Assembly: GCF_902833085.1 (NCBI RefSeq)
Contig: NZ_CADFEB010000007.1
Coordinates: 434,001 to 498,000, forward strand
DNA: 64,000 nt
Direction: 5' to 3'
Source of the DNA: Burkholderia ubonensis
GTDB taxonomy: Bacteria > Pseudomonadota > Gammaproteobacteria > Burkholderiales > Burkholderiaceae
The translations under genes and the position numbers were made by a program. A model generated the notes under the pieces. That model did not search any database. It had not been told where the DNA came from and saw nothing but the letters and a program-made list of their open reading frames with translations. Below, piece after piece: positions 34,810-43,952 of the stretch (the stretch's first letter is position 1; every line of letters begins with the position of its first letter).

Positions 34810-35729
34810 TTGACGAAGCCCTTCGCTTTCAGGTATTGCGCGGCGACGCCCTTGGCCGGCTCGCCGTTGATCTGGATGCGGCTGTTGAGCGTCTGCAGCG
34901 TCTTCAGGTCGAGGCTCGCGAACACCGGCTTCAGATAGTCGGCGATCTGCGGATGCGCCTTCAGCACCGTTTCGCGAATCACCGGCGCCGGCGCGTAGAC
35001 GGGCTGCACGTGCTTGTCGTCGTCGAGCACCGCGAGGCCGCTCGCCGCGATCCCGCCGTCGGTGCCGTAGACCATCGCCGCGTTCACGCCGTCGGTCTGG
35101 TTCGCGGCGGCCTTGATGGTGGCCGCCGTGTCGCCGCCGGACAGCACGACGAGCTGGTCCGGCTTCAGCTTGAAGCCGTACGCTTTCTCGAACGACGGCA
35201 GCGCGGACGCGCTGTTGACGAACTCGGCCGACGCCGCGAGCTTCACCTTGCCGCCGCCGGCCACCCACTTGCCGAAATCGGAGAACGTTTTCAGGCGCTG
35301 CGCCTGCGCGAGCGGTGCGAGCACCGCGACGCCCCACGTATTGTTGGCGGGCGACGGCGTCAGCCAGACGAGGCGGTTGGCCGCGTAGTCGAGCTTCTTC
35401 GCGGCGTCGTAGCCTTGGCTCGCGTTCTTCCACACCGGATCGTCGGCCTTGTTGAAGAAGAACGCGGCGTTGCCGGTGTACTCGGGATAGATGTCGATCT
35501 CGCCGCTGACGAGCGCCTTGCGCACGATCGGCGTCGCGCCGAGCGCGATCTTTTCGGTGACGGGAATGCCGTGCGCCTTCAGCACCTGGACGATCAGGTT
35601 GCCGAGCAGGTTGCCTTCGGTATCGATCTTCGACGACACCACGACGGCGTCGGCGGCGTGCACGGCGGGCGCCGCAACGGCGGCGGCGACGGCGAGGCCC
35701 AGTATCCGGGCGGGCAGGACATGCTTCAT
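34806..35729 (-). CDS. Osmoprotectant-type ABC transporter substrate-binding protein
   Basis: 307 residues from ATG 35729. Signal peptide to about residue 25 (MKHVLPARILGLAVAAAVAA). OpuAC/YehZ-type fold: VVSSKIDTEGNLLGNLIVQVL, then SGEIDIYPEYTGNAAFFFN (aromatic-rich ligand region), and VYGTDGGIAASGLAVLDDD. Binds quaternary amines such as betaine in the periplasm. First gene of the operon. The nearby sarcosine operon makes a betaine-related substrate plausible, though the specificity is inferred. Confidence 0.88.
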   Translation of the reverse strand: MKHVLPARILGLAVAAAVAAPAVHAADAVVVSSKIDTEGNLLGNLIVQVLKAHGIPVTEKIALGATPIVRKALVSGEIDIYPEYTGNAAFFFNKADDPVWKNASQGYDAAKKLDYAANRLVWLTPSPANNTWGVAVLAPLAQAQRLKTFSDFGKWVAGGGKVKLAASAEFVNSASALPSFEKAYGFKLKPDQLVVLSGGDTAATIKAAANQTDGVNAAMVYGTDGGIAASGLAVLDDDKHVQPVYAPAPVIRETVLKAHPQIADYLKPVFASLDLKTLQTLNSRIQINGEPAKGVAAQYLKAKGFVK

Positions 35730-35895
35730 TGGGCCAATCTCCAGCGAATGACAAGAAAGGGACGTACGCCGAAACTTACTTGACCGGGCCTGCTTTGGCA
35801 AACCGCGCGCCCCGTTGCGCATGCGGGTTATCCCGGGCGCGGCCCGACGTCTTGCTATACACTGCCACGCATCCCTGCCGATGCGGAATTCCGTC

Positions 35896-36828
35896 ATGAA
35901 GCCCGAGCTGCTGGTCCTGATCCCGTTGCGCGACGACGCGCGCCGCGAGATTGCCGCGTCGTTCGACGTGCACGATGCGCCGACCGGCGACGCGCGTGAA
36001 CGCACGATCGCGGAACACGGCGGCGCGATCCGCGCGGTGCTGACCAACGGCAGCACGGGCCTCACCGCCGCCGAGATCGACCGGATGCCCGCGCTGACCC
36101 TGATCGGCTCGCTCGGCGCGGGCTACGAGCACATCGACGTCGCGCATGCGAAGGCGCGCGGCGCCGTGGTCGTGACCGGCGTGGGCACCAACGACGACTG
36201 CGTCGCCGATCACGCGTTCGCGCTGCTGCTGGCGGCCGTGCGCAGGATCGTGCGGCTCGACGGCGCGACCCGTGCGGGCATCTGGCGCGACGCGTTGCCG
36301 ATGCCGCCGAACGTGTCCGGCCGGAAGCTCGGCATCGTCGGGCTCGGCAGGATCGGCGAGAAGATCGCGCGCCGCGCGGCCGGCTTCGATCTCGAGATCG
36401 GCTATCACAACCGCACGCCGAAGGACGGCGCGCCGTATCGCTATTTCGACCGGCTCGACGCGCTGGCGCGCTGGGCGGACTTCCTGGTCGTCGCGACGCC
36501 GGGCGGCGCGCTCACCCGGCACCTGATCGGCCGCGACGTGCTCGACGCGCTCGGCCCGGACGGCTTTCTCGTCAACGTGTCGCGCGGCAGCGTCGTCGAT
36601 ACCGCCGCTCTGGCAGAGGCGCTGCGCGCAGGCCGGCTCGCGGGCGCGGGGCTCGACGTGTACGAAGGCGAGCCCGATCCGCCGCGCGCGCTGGTCGGGC
36701 TCGACAACGTCGTGCTGACGCCGCACCTGGGCGGCTGGTCGCCGGACGCGCTCGATCGCTCGGTGCGGCAGTTTCTGGACAACGCGGCGCGGCATTTCGC
36801 CGGCAAGCCCGTGCTGACGCCGCTCTGA
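35896..36828 (+). CDS. D-isomer-specific 2-hydroxyacid dehydrogenase
   Basis: 310 residues from ATG 35896 (ATG 35881 possible). Catalytic domain then Rossmann motif LGIVGLGRIGEKIARR, catalytic Arg in VNVSRGSVVDTAALAEAL, Glu in DVYEGEPDPP and His in LTPHLGGWS. Likely a glyoxylate/hydroxypyruvate reductase using NAD(P)H. Divergent from the ABC operon. Confidence 0.88.
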   Translation: MKPELLVLIPLRDDARREIAASFDVHDAPTGDARERTIAEHGGAIRAVLTNGSTGLTAAEIDRMPALTLIGSLGAGYEHIDVAHAKARGAVVVTGVGTNDDCVADHAFALLLAAVRRIVRLDGATRAGIWRDALPMPPNVSGRKLGIVGLGRIGEKIARRAAGFDLEIGYHNRTPKDGAPYRYFDRLDALARWADFLVVATPGGALTRHLIGRDVLDALGPDGFLVNVSRGSVVDTAALAEALRAGRLAGAGLDVYEGEPDPPRALVGLDNVVLTPHLGGWSPDALDRSVRQFLDNAARHFAGKPVLTPL

Positions 36829-36869
36829 ACCGCGCGGGCCACGCTTTTTCCGTCAACGAAGGAACCACG

Positions 36870-37355
36870 ATGTCCACGTATTTCGCAGAAGTCGAATGGC
36901 AGGCGGGACCGGACGAGAAGTTCACCGACAACCGCTACAGCCGCCGGCACGAATGGCGTTTCGACGGCGGCGCGACGGTGCCCGCGTCGAGCTCGCCGCA
37001 TGTGGTGCGGGCGCCGTTCTCGGACCCCGCCGCGGTCGATCCCGAGGAGGCGTACGTCGCGGCGCTGTCGAGCTGTCACATGCTGTGGTTCCTGTCGATC
37101 GCCGCGCAGCGGCGCTTCGTCGTCACGCGCTATCGCGACGCGGCGGAGGGCACGATGGCGAAGAACGACGCGGGCAAGGAGGTGGTGACGCGCGTCGTGC
37201 TGAAGCCGGCCGTGACGTTCGGCGGCGAGCGCGCGCCGACGGACGACGAGGTGAAGGCGCTGCATCATGCCGCGCACGACGAATGCTTTCTCGCGAATTC
37301 GGTGCGCACGGTGATCGATATCGAAGGGACGTGGGAGCATCGCGCGGCGCTTTGA
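36870..37355 (+). CDS. OsmC-family peroxiredoxin-like protein
   Basis: 161 residues. OsmC fold with the two conserved peroxidatic cysteines in AALSSCHMLWFL and HDECFLANSV. Members reduce organic hydroperoxides or handle osmotic stress. It follows the dehydrogenase by 41 bases on the same strand and is ended by the hairpin at 37361. Confidence 0.9.
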   Translation: MSTYFAEVEWQAGPDEKFTDNRYSRRHEWRFDGGATVPASSSPHVVRAPFSDPAAVDPEEAYVAALSSCHMLWFLSIAAQRRFVVTRYRDAAEGTMAKNDAGKEVVTRVVLKPAVTFGGERAPTDDEVKALHHAAHDECFLANSVRTVIDIEGTWEHRAAL

Positions 37356-37360
37356 GCGCG

Positions 37361-37390
37361 CGGCCGCTTCCGCGTGAACGGAAGCGGCCG
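37361..37390. terminator. Perfect 12-bp hairpin between convergent genes
   Basis: CGGCCGCTTCCG (37361-37372) and CGGAAGCGGCCG (37379-37390) with a 6-base loop. Sits between OsmC (plus) and the candidate secreted protein (minus), so it may end both transcripts. No strong T-run. Confidence 0.65.
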
Positions 37391-37416
37391 GCTTGCCGCG
37401 CGACGCATCGACTGCG

Positions 37417-38016
37417 TCAGTCGCGCTTCGGGGAGTGCTGCGGAGAGGGCAGTGTTGCGAAGTCCGAATTCAGGCTCGCTATCGCACGCGCGCGGACCTC
37501 CGGGTCCGGATGATCCAGGTAGGTCTGGAGATCTCGCGCGGGCCCGACGGTCATCGAAGCAGCGGCATTGACCGCCGAGCCGAACGCAGTGACCGCGCTG
37601 TCACGGAGTTCGCCCTGCCGGGCATGTCGGAACGCGTCAGCGGCGAACGTCTGGCTTTCGGCCATGTGCGCGCCGGTATGCGTCTGCGTGCCTTGGGAGA
37701 TGCCGTGGAGATTGCCCAGCACGCTGTCGTGCGAGCGCTGCGTGATGCCGAGCGAGTTGTTCTGCAGCACCGAGCTGACGCCGTGCACGGCCGCCGAATA
37801 GTACGTGGCGCTCGGTTGCGCCATATAGGTGGCCGCCTGCTCCGTCACGTGCTCGCGGCGGCCAAGCGGCGTCGACTGCAGCCCGCTCAGCGGCCCGCCG
37901 GCCAGCGGCCGAGTATGCGGCTGCGTGGTCGGCTGCGATTCGCTGCTCGACGACGAAGGCGTGGAGGAAGTGTGCAGCGGCGCGGTGCTGCCGCCGGTGA
38001 TTTTGTTGCCGGACAT
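37417..38016 (-). CDS. Candidate T3SS-secreted effector, PIP-box controlled
   Basis: 199 residues from ATG 38016. The first ~45 residues are very rich in Ser, Thr, Pro and Gln (MSGNKITGGSTAPLHTSSTP, then SSSSSES), poor in acidic and bulky residues, as expected of a type III secretion signal. The rest is helical (AATYMAQPSATYYSAAVHGV, FAADAFRHARQGEL). No signal peptide and no Cys. No known effector family is recognised. A perfect PIP box with a correctly spaced -10 lies 100 bases upstream, placing it in the HrpB regulon. Secretion is inferred from these two features. Confidence 0.7.
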   Translation of the reverse strand: MSGNKITGGSTAPLHTSSTPSSSSSESQPTTQPHTRPLAGGPLSGLQSTPLGRREHVTEQAATYMAQPSATYYSAAVHGVSSVLQNNSLGITQRSHDSVLGNLHGISQGTQTHTGAHMAESQTFAADAFRHARQGELRDSAVTAFGSAVNAAASMTVGPARDLQTYLDHPDPEVRARAIASLNSDFATLPSPQHSPKRD

Positions 38017-38077
38017 GGTCGGTTCCTTCGATCAGGAGGAGGAAAGGGCGTCGGGCACGACAGCGCTCGACGCAGGG

Positions 38078-38139
38078 ATAATGCGCGTCGCGGCGGCGTG
38101 TGATGGCCGGATGCGCGAAGCGGGCGGCGCGAACGCGAA
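38078..38139 (-). promoter_or_regulatory. PIP/hrpII box and -10 for the 199-residue candidate effector
   Basis: On the minus strand TTCG-N16-TTCG lies at 38139-38116 (plus strand CGAA at 38116-38119 and 38136-38139). A YANNNT element, CATTAT, occupies 38083-38078, 32 bp downstream. It lies in the 158-bp gap ahead of the gene starting at 38016. Confidence 0.85.
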
Positions 38140-38174
38140 ACGTCGGGCGCGTGCATCGGTCATGCAGCGTTCGC

Positions 38175-39839
38175 TCACCGCCGCTGCAGCACCGTGCGCA
38201 TCGCCGCGACGTCGTCGGGCGCGCGTTCGCCCGATGCCGCCTGCTCCGCATACTTCCGGCCTGCCTCCGTCGCACGGGCGCGCGACGTCGTCGCATCGTT
38301 CGCGAGGCCGATCTCGATGCGCCGCGCGATCAGGCTTTCGATCGCGACGCGCGCCTCGCCGTTGCGCATGCCGAGATCGCAGAGCAGGTTGTGCGCGTCG
38401 ACGAGGTCGGCATCGTTGCCGATCGCGTTGCGCAGCGCGCGCTTCTTCTGCGACGTCGACGCGTTCTTCACATGAATGTCCGCGTAAAACGCATGCAGCT
38501 TCGCAGGGCCGTCACCGGCGAAGCGATCGATGCTGCGGTCGATGATCGTCAACGCGTGCTTGGCCGTCAGTTCGGCCATGTCGTTCTTGTTCGTCGTCGA
38601 TTTCTTCTCGTTGACCCAGCGTCCCGGAAAGACCTTGCCGAAGCGCTGGCGATTGGCCTCGATCCGGCCGTTGTCCTTCAGCACCGCATGAATGCCCTCG
38701 ATCACTTCGTCGGGCGTCGCGTCGTTGATGACACTCGCATCGAACGTCATGCGGTTACGCAGTGCATTGCGGTCGATCTCGCGCGCCTTGTCGTTGCGCA
38801 TCCGCTGCTTCAGGCCGCGCACGCCCTTGGCGATGTCGAGCGCGTTCAGCAGCGCGAGCGCGAAGCCCGCCTGTTTCGCCCCGACGGCGGCCGCGCTCGC
38901 CGGCGCGGCCGCGAGCCCGTGCGTGCCGGCGATCAGCGCGGCGCCCGACGCGACGCCGAGCGCGTTGCGCACGAGCTCGCAGGCGGCACGGTTCATCCGC
39001 TTGCCGGCGACTTCGTGGCGGATGTACATCGTCAGCAGCACGTCCTTCGCATGCGCGCTTTCCGCCGCTAGCTGCGGATCGTCGCTCGCCGCTAGCTTCA
39101 TCACCTTGTCGAGGTGGTAGTCGAGCTTGCCGTTGCGATCGCGCGCGAGGATCAGCCGGTCGATGCGGCGCACGTTGCTGTCGATGTCCGCCGCGAGGAA
39201 CGCCGCGACGTCGCGGTCGCGCATCGCCGACAACTGCCGGTCGTAGCGCCGGCGCTTGCGCCACGACGCGAACAGCGCATGGCCGTTCATGCCGGCGCCG
39301 GCCGTCTCGTGCGCGAGGCCCGACGCGAGTCCGCCGATCGCGAGCCCGGTTGCGACGTCGCCGTGCCGACCGGCAGCGGCGGCGTTGAACAGCGATGCGA
39401 GCGGGCGGATGCCGTTCGTTTCGGCGAACGTGAAGCCCGGCTTGCTGCGGTCGTAGGCCTGGCCGGGCTGGCGCTCGGGGTGCGGCGCGCGGAATTCGTC
39501 CGTGGCCGGCGGGGGCGGCGGATCGGTCTGCGGGATCGCGGCCGGCGGCGTCGGTGACGGTGGGGGAGAGGGGGGCTCGCCGCCGAGACCGCCGAGCGAC
39601 AGCGGCTCGCCGAGCGATAGCGGCGGCAATCGGGGCGGCAATCGGGGCGGCAATCGGGGCGGCCCGTCGTTTCGGATCCGATCGACCGTTTCGCGCGCGC
39701 TGTGCAACTGGCCGTGCGGGAACGCGCCGAGCGAGCGCCTCGGCTGCCGACCCGACCGGTTCGACGACGGCTCCGACGCGCTCCGATTCGGATCGGCGAC
39801 GGTGGACGAATGCGTTGACTGCCGAATCGACTTCAACAT
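38175..39839 (-). CDS. Large T3SS-linked protein with proline-rich repeat (effector or translocator candidate)
   Basis: 554 residues from ATG 39839, 76 bases after sctT on the same strand. N-terminus Ser/Thr/Arg-rich (MLKSIRQSTHSSTVADPNRS), then a Pro-rich zone at ~60-120 with PPRL repeated three times. Two hydrophobic stretches (ATGLAIGGLASGLA near 165 and ALGVASGAALIAG near 300) could insert in membranes. The C-terminal ~200 residues are charged and helical. No signal peptide. No family recognised. No PIP box precedes it, so it is probably the distal gene of the hrpB1-sctT operon. Translocator or effector are both possible. Confidence 0.6.
   Translation of the reverse strand: MLKSIRQSTHSSTVADPNRSASEPSSNRSGRQPRRSLGAFPHGQLHSARETVDRIRNDGPPRLPPRLPPRLPPLSLGEPLSLGGLGGEPPSPPPSPTPPAAIPQTDPPPPPATDEFRAPHPERQPGQAYDRSKPGFTFAETNGIRPLASLFNAAAAGRHGDVATGLAIGGLASGLAHETAGAGMNGHALFASWRKRRRYDRQLSAMRDRDVAAFLAADIDSNVRRIDRLILARDRNGKLDYHLDKVMKLAASDDPQLAAESAHAKDVLLTMYIRHEVAGKRMNRAACELVRNALGVASGAALIAGTHGLAAAPASAAAVGAKQAGFALALLNALDIAKGVRGLKQRMRNDKAREIDRNALRNRMTFDASVINDATPDEVIEGIHAVLKDNGRIEANRQRFGKVFPGRWVNEKKSTTNKNDMAELTAKHALTIIDRSIDRFAGDGPAKLHAFYADIHVKNASTSQKKRALRNAIGNDADLVDAHNLLCDLGMRNGEARVAIESLIARRIEIGLANDATTSRARATEAGRKYAEQAASGERAPDDVAAMRTVLQRR
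39628..39663. repeat. Three tandem 12-bp units encoding PPRL repeats
   Basis: AATCGGGGCGGC is repeated three times exactly inside the 554-residue gene. Each unit adds PPRL to the proline-rich linker; copy number could vary between strains without frameshift. Confidence 0.8.
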
Positions 39840-39915
39840 GACGACGTGCCTCCTGAATGGACCGGTGCAGGCAAAACGACATCAGCGACATCAGCGACGC
39901 TGCGCGCGATGCCCG

Positions 39916-40722
39916 CTAATGACCGGCAAGCTGTTTAATCTGCTGCGCGAGCCCCGCCAGCGAAATCTGCCCGCGCATCTCGCTCACGAAACTCCCCGCC
40001 AGCACCGCGACGATCAGCACCGCGATCGCGCCCTTGAGCGGCTGGCTGACCGACATCAGGTCGAGCTTCTGCGCCGATCGCGACACGAACGCGAGGCCCA
40101 GGTCGACGAGCAGCAGCATCGCCATCATCGGCGTCGCGATCCGCGCGACCATGTTCATCAGCATGTCGATCCGCGCTTGCGCGAACAGCTCGAGCAGCGG
40201 CGCGGGAACCGGATCGAACGACCCGAGCGGCCACCACGCATACGATTCGTACAGCGCGCCGAGCAGGAACGTCATGCCGCCGAGCATCCAGAACGACGCG
40301 ATCGTCAGTTGCCCGAACAGCGTCGCCATCAGCGACGTCTGCGTGCCCGAACTCGGGTTCTGCATCTGCACGTTGTTGAAGCCGGCGAGGTCGTCGACGT
40401 AGGTGCCGATCGCCTCGGCGGCCCAGAACACGGTCGACGCCGCGATGCCGAGCACGAGCCCGATCACGGCCTCCTTCGCGCACGCGATCATGAGAAACGC
40501 GCCGTGAAGCTGCGGCATCAGCGCCTGTTGCCCGCCCGCGACGAACAGGCACCAGACCGCGGCCGCGCCGCTGCGCATCGGGCCTTTCATCACGTTGTCG
40601 GCGGTCGCGGGCAGGATCGTCATGATCACGAGCAGCCGCTCGCTCGACAGCGCGAGCAGCACGATGAAGCCGATGAATTCGTCGCCCAGGTGCTGCAGCG
40701 GAAAGATGTCGTAGGGGGTCAT
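39916..40722 (-). CDS. sctT: Type III secretion export apparatus protein SctT (HrcT)
   Basis: 268 residues from ATG 40722, overlapping sctO by ATGA. About six hydrophobic segments, FliR/YscT family: GFIVLLALSSERLLVIMTIL, WAAEAIGTYVDDLAGFNNVQ (family motif), and MLLLVDLGLAFVSRSAQKLD. Part of the inner-membrane export gate with SctR and SctS. Last core gene of the minus-strand operon. Confidence 0.92.
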   Translation of the reverse strand: MTPYDIFPLQHLGDEFIGFIVLLALSSERLLVIMTILPATADNVMKGPMRSGAAAVWCLFVAGGQQALMPQLHGAFLMIACAKEAVIGLVLGIAASTVFWAAEAIGTYVDDLAGFNNVQMQNPSSGTQTSLMATLFGQLTIASFWMLGGMTFLLGALYESYAWWPLGSFDPVPAPLLELFAQARIDMLMNMVARIATPMMAMLLLVDLGLAFVSRSAQKLDLMSVSQPLKGAIAVLIVAVLAGSFVSEMRGQISLAGLAQQIKQLAGH

Positions 40723-41237
40723 GCGTCTGTCTCGTGTGATGCCCGCCCGGTCGCGAGCCGGCGTGCGAGCACGCCTTCCTCGATTTCCTCGTCCTGCGCG
40801 TCTTCGGCGGCGGCCTCGGCCGCGCGCGCGAGCCGGCCGATCCGCTCGCGCACGACGTCGATCTGCGCGTCGTTGCGCGCGATCCGGCGCGCGCTCGCCG
40901 CGAGCTGGTCGAGCTTTTCCTGCAGCGCCGCGCGCAGCCGCGCGCATTGCGCGCTCGCAAGCGCGTGCTCGTCGAGCAGCGCGTCGCGATAGCGGCGGCA
41001 TGCCGTGTAGTCGCCGATCAGGAATGGAGCCTGGCCGGCGGCCATCGCGTCGACGCGCGCCGCATAGCGATTCGCGGCATCGAGCTTCGCATGCGCATGC
41101 GCTTCGCCCTGCGCGAGCGCGGCCGCCGCCGCGTCGCGTTCGGCGCGCAGCACACCCTGCTCCGCGCGCAGCTTCGCGCCGCGCTGCTCGCGCCGCGCGA
41201 GCAGCGTCTCGAAGGCGCGCTGCTTGCGGCTCTTCAC
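40719..41237 (-). CDS. sctO: Type III secretion stalk protein SctO (HrpB7)
   Basis: 172 residues from GTG 41237 (GTGA overlap with sctN). Almost entirely coiled coil, rich in Ala, Arg, Glu and Gln (FETLLARREQRGAKLRAEQG), as in FliJ-like stalk proteins that couple the ATPase to the export gate. Position between sctN and sctT is diagnostic. Sequence conservation of this family is weak, so assignment rests on coiled coil and position. Confidence 0.85.
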   Translation of the reverse strand: MKSRKQRAFETLLARREQRGAKLRAEQGVLRAERDAAAAALAQGEAHAHAKLDAANRYAARVDAMAAGQAPFLIGDYTACRRYRDALLDEHALASAQCARLRAALQEKLDQLAASARRIARNDAQIDVVRERIGRLARAAEAAAEDAQDEEIEEGVLARRLATGRASHETDA

Positions 41238-42562
41238 TGGACGAGCGCGTGCAGCGCGGCGAGCGTCGCGTCGGGCGGCGAGTACTCGTCGGTGCGCTGG
41301 TTGAGGAACGTGCGAATCCGGTCGATCTTCGCGACCGCTTCGTCGGCCGCCGGGTCGCTGCCGGCCTGGTATTCGCCGAGCTGCAGCAGCGTCTCGATCT
41401 CGCGGTGCTTCGCGAGTAGCTGGCGCAGCCGGCCGGCCGCGCCGACGTGCTCGCGCGTCGCGACCTGCGGCATGATCCGCGACAGGCTGCCGAGCACGTC
41501 GATCGCCGGATACTGGTTGCGCGCGGCGATCTCGCGCGACAGGATGATGTGGCCGTCGAGAATGCCGCGCACCTCCTCGGCGATCGGGTCGCTGCCGGAA
41601 TCGTCCTCGGCGAGCACCGTGTAGAGCGCGGTGATCGAGCCCTGCTCGCCCATCCCGGTGCGTTCGAGCAGGCGCGGCAGCTCGGCGAACACGGAAGGCG
41701 GGAAGCCGCGCCGCGCGGGCGGCTCGCCGGCCGCGAGGCCGATCTCGCGGCCGGCGCGCGCGAAGCGCGTCAGCGAATCCATCATCAGCAGCACACGCTT
41801 GCCCTGGTCGCGGAAATACTCGGCGATCGCGGTGGCGGCGTACGCGGCCTTCGCGCGCTCGATCGACGAGCGGTCGGAGGTCGCGCACACGACGACCGAG
41901 CGCGCCATGCCGTCCTCGCCCATGATCAGCTCGACGAACTCGCGCACTTCGCGGCCGCGCTCGCCGATCAGCGCGATCACGTTGACGTCGCACGACGCGC
42001 CGCGCGCGAACATGCCGAGCAGCGTGCTCTTGCCGACGCCGGCGGGCGCGAAGATCCCCATCCGCTGGCCTTCGCCGAGCGTGATCAGGCCGTCGACGAT
42101 GCGCACGCCGGTCGCGAGCGACGCGTCGACCATGCGTCGCGACATCGGGTTCGGCGGCGGCGCGAGCACGGGGCGCAGCGCGTCGAAGTCGAGCGGGCCG
42201 CGCCCGTCGATCGGCTCGCCGAAGCTGTCGATCACGCGCCCGAGGATGCCGTTGCCGACCTTCACCGACAGCGGTCGCCGCAAGCCGATTACGCGCGTGC
42301 CGCGATTGATCTCGCCGAGCGTGCCGAACGGCGACAGCAGCGCGACGTTGCGCGTGAAGCCGACGACTTCCGCATGCTGGAGCAGCGCACCCGACGCGCT
42401 GCGCAGCTCGCACAGCTCGCCGAGCGTCGCTTCGAGGCCGACGACGCGCACGAGCGTACCGATCACTTCGAGCACCTTGCCGGTCATGCCGACGGCGGGC
42501 TCGATCGCGAGCCGCGCGGCCATCGCGTCGGCGACGCGGGACAGGTCGGTCAGCGCGTTCAT
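41234..42562 (-). CDS. sctN: Type III secretion ATPase SctN (HrcN)
   Basis: 442 residues from ATG 42562. F1-ATPase-like: Walker A PAGVGKST (173-180), Walker B VLLMMD (257-262), and the conserved ALIGERGREVREFVE and GRVIDSFGEPIDG. It unfolds substrates and detaches chaperones at the base of the injectisome. Overlaps sctL by ATGA and sctO by GTGA. Confidence 0.96.
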   Translation of the reverse strand: MNALTDLSRVADAMAARLAIEPAVGMTGKVLEVIGTLVRVVGLEATLGELCELRSASGALLQHAEVVGFTRNVALLSPFGTLGEINRGTRVIGLRRPLSVKVGNGILGRVIDSFGEPIDGRGPLDFDALRPVLAPPPNPMSRRMVDASLATGVRIVDGLITLGEGQRMGIFAPAGVGKSTLLGMFARGASCDVNVIALIGERGREVREFVELIMGEDGMARSVVVCATSDRSSIERAKAAYAATAIAEYFRDQGKRVLLMMDSLTRFARAGREIGLAAGEPPARRGFPPSVFAELPRLLERTGMGEQGSITALYTVLAEDDSGSDPIAEEVRGILDGHIILSREIAARNQYPAIDVLGSLSRIMPQVATREHVGAAGRLRQLLAKHREIETLLQLGEYQAGSDPAADEAVAKIDRIRTFLNQRTDEYSPPDATLAALHALVQ

Positions 42563-43275
42563 GGGCGGCTCGCGTCGTCGAGCGCGCGGGCGAGCGCCGC
42601 GCGGATCGCGTTCAGCTGCGTGTCGAGGCTCGCGTCGACGGTGCCGAAATCGGATTCGCACACGCAGGTGCCGGGCGCGACGCGCGGCTCGACCACGACG
42701 TCGACGGGCACGTTGCGTCCCTGCCGGCGCCACGCGTCGGCGAGCAGCCCGAACTGCTCGCGCGCGGCGTCGTAATCGGCGTCGCACACGCGCACCGTCA
42801 GATAGCTCGCGCCGGCGACGACGCGCTCGACCGTTTCCGCCGCGCGCGCGAACAGCCCGCGCGCGTCCTCCGCGCGCACCATCTGCTGGACGGCGGCGGC
42901 GACGAGCTCCGCGAGCCGCTCGCGCATCCGGTCGCGCACGCGCCGCTCCTGCTCGAACGAATCGGCCGCCTGCGCGTGCCAGTCGGCGATCGCCTGCGCG
43001 CGGCCCGCGTCGTAGCCGCGCGCGTACGCGCTGTCGTGCTCGCGCTGCGCGGCCGCGCCGAGCGCGTCGGCCCGCGTGCGCGCGTCGGCGGCGATCCGCT
43101 CGGCGTCGTCGCGGGCCGCGCGCAGCACGGCGTCGCGTTCGGCCGCGAGCGCATCGAGCGCGGCGTCGAGCGCTTCGACCGTCTCGAACGCGTCGCGGCG
43201 CAGCACGCCGTGCGGCGCGTCGATGCAGAGATCGTCGGCGAGCGGAATCCGCCGGTTCTTCAGCCAAAAAGCCAT
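42559..43275 (-). CDS. sctL: Type III secretion ATPase regulator/stator SctL (HrpB5)
   Basis: 238 residues from ATG 43275, overlapping sctK by 16 bases. MAFWLKNRRIPLADDLCIDA opens the family; a long Ala/Arg/Glu-rich coiled coil spans ~40-110, and the C-terminal domain (VVVEPRVAPGTCVCESDFG, VDASLDTQLNAIRAAL) is FliH/HrpE-like. It links SctN to the SctQ sorting platform. Confidence 0.9.
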   Translation of the reverse strand: MAFWLKNRRIPLADDLCIDAPHGVLRRDAFETVEALDAALDALAAERDAVLRAARDDAERIAADARTRADALGAAAQREHDSAYARGYDAGRAQAIADWHAQAADSFEQERRVRDRMRERLAELVAAAVQQMVRAEDARGLFARAAETVERVVAGASYLTVRVCDADYDAAREQFGLLADAWRRQGRNVPVDVVVEPRVAPGTCVCESDFGTVDASLDTQLNAIRAALARALDDASRP

Positions 43276-43952
43276 GACCACTCCGGAAACAGCGACGGCA
43301 GGCGCGCGAGCAGCGTCGCGCCGTCCGCGTCCGCCGCCGCGCGTTCGATCCACGGCGCGCGCGCGGCGTCGCGCGGCAGCGCGAGGCGCACGATGCGCAT
43401 CGGCCCCGCCGGCGACCACGCCCGCTCGCGCTCGAACAGGCACCAGCCTTCCCATGCGAGGTCGTCGCCGGATCGTTGCGCGAGCGGCACGGGCGGATCG
43501 CGGCGCTCGAGATCGCGCGCGCGCGGCGCGTCGGGCAGCTCGGCGAGCGCGCGGCAGCCGTCGGCGCCGACCCAGCCGGCGAGGCGCATGCGGCTCGCGC
43601 GGTCGATCCAGTGGCGCAGCTCGGTGCGCCGGAACAGCAGCGCCCGCACGCGCAATAGCCGCAGCGTGTCGGCGACGGGCAGCGCGGCGAGCCGGTCGGC
43701 GGGCACATCGAAGCCGTCGAGCGACGGCGACGGCGCCCCGAGCGTGCGCAACAGCAGCAGCGAGCACGCGGCGCGCAGCGCGGGCGCATGGTCGTGCATC
43801 GTCGCGACGAGCGGTGCGAGCGCGCCGTGCCAGCTCGCGTGAACCCAGTCGGCCGCGCATCGCGCGTTCGCGTCGTAGCCGGCGAGCCACGCGGCCCGCG
43901 TCGAGACGCTCGCGACACTGGCGATGCTCGCGGCCGGCGCGCCGCCGCTCAT
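43260..43952 (-). CDS. sctK: Type III secretion sorting-platform protein SctK (HrpB4)
   Basis: 230 residues from ATG 43952 (ATGA overlap with sctJ). Divergent HrpB4 family: an N-terminal helical region (WVHASWHGALAPLVATMHDH), RRTELRHWIDRASRMRLAGWVG, and a Trp-rich end (FPEWSWLFG). Assigned mainly by position between sctJ and sctL; the Arg/Trp pattern fits. Confidence 0.85.
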   Translation of the reverse strand: MSGGAPAASIASVASVSTRAAWLAGYDANARCAADWVHASWHGALAPLVATMHDHAPALRAACSLLLLRTLGAPSPSLDGFDVPADRLAALPVADTLRLLRVRALLFRRTELRHWIDRASRMRLAGWVGADGCRALAELPDAPRARDLERRDPPVPLAQRSGDDLAWEGWCLFERERAWSPAGPMRIVRLALPRDAARAPWIERAAADADGATLLARLPSLFPEWSWLFG

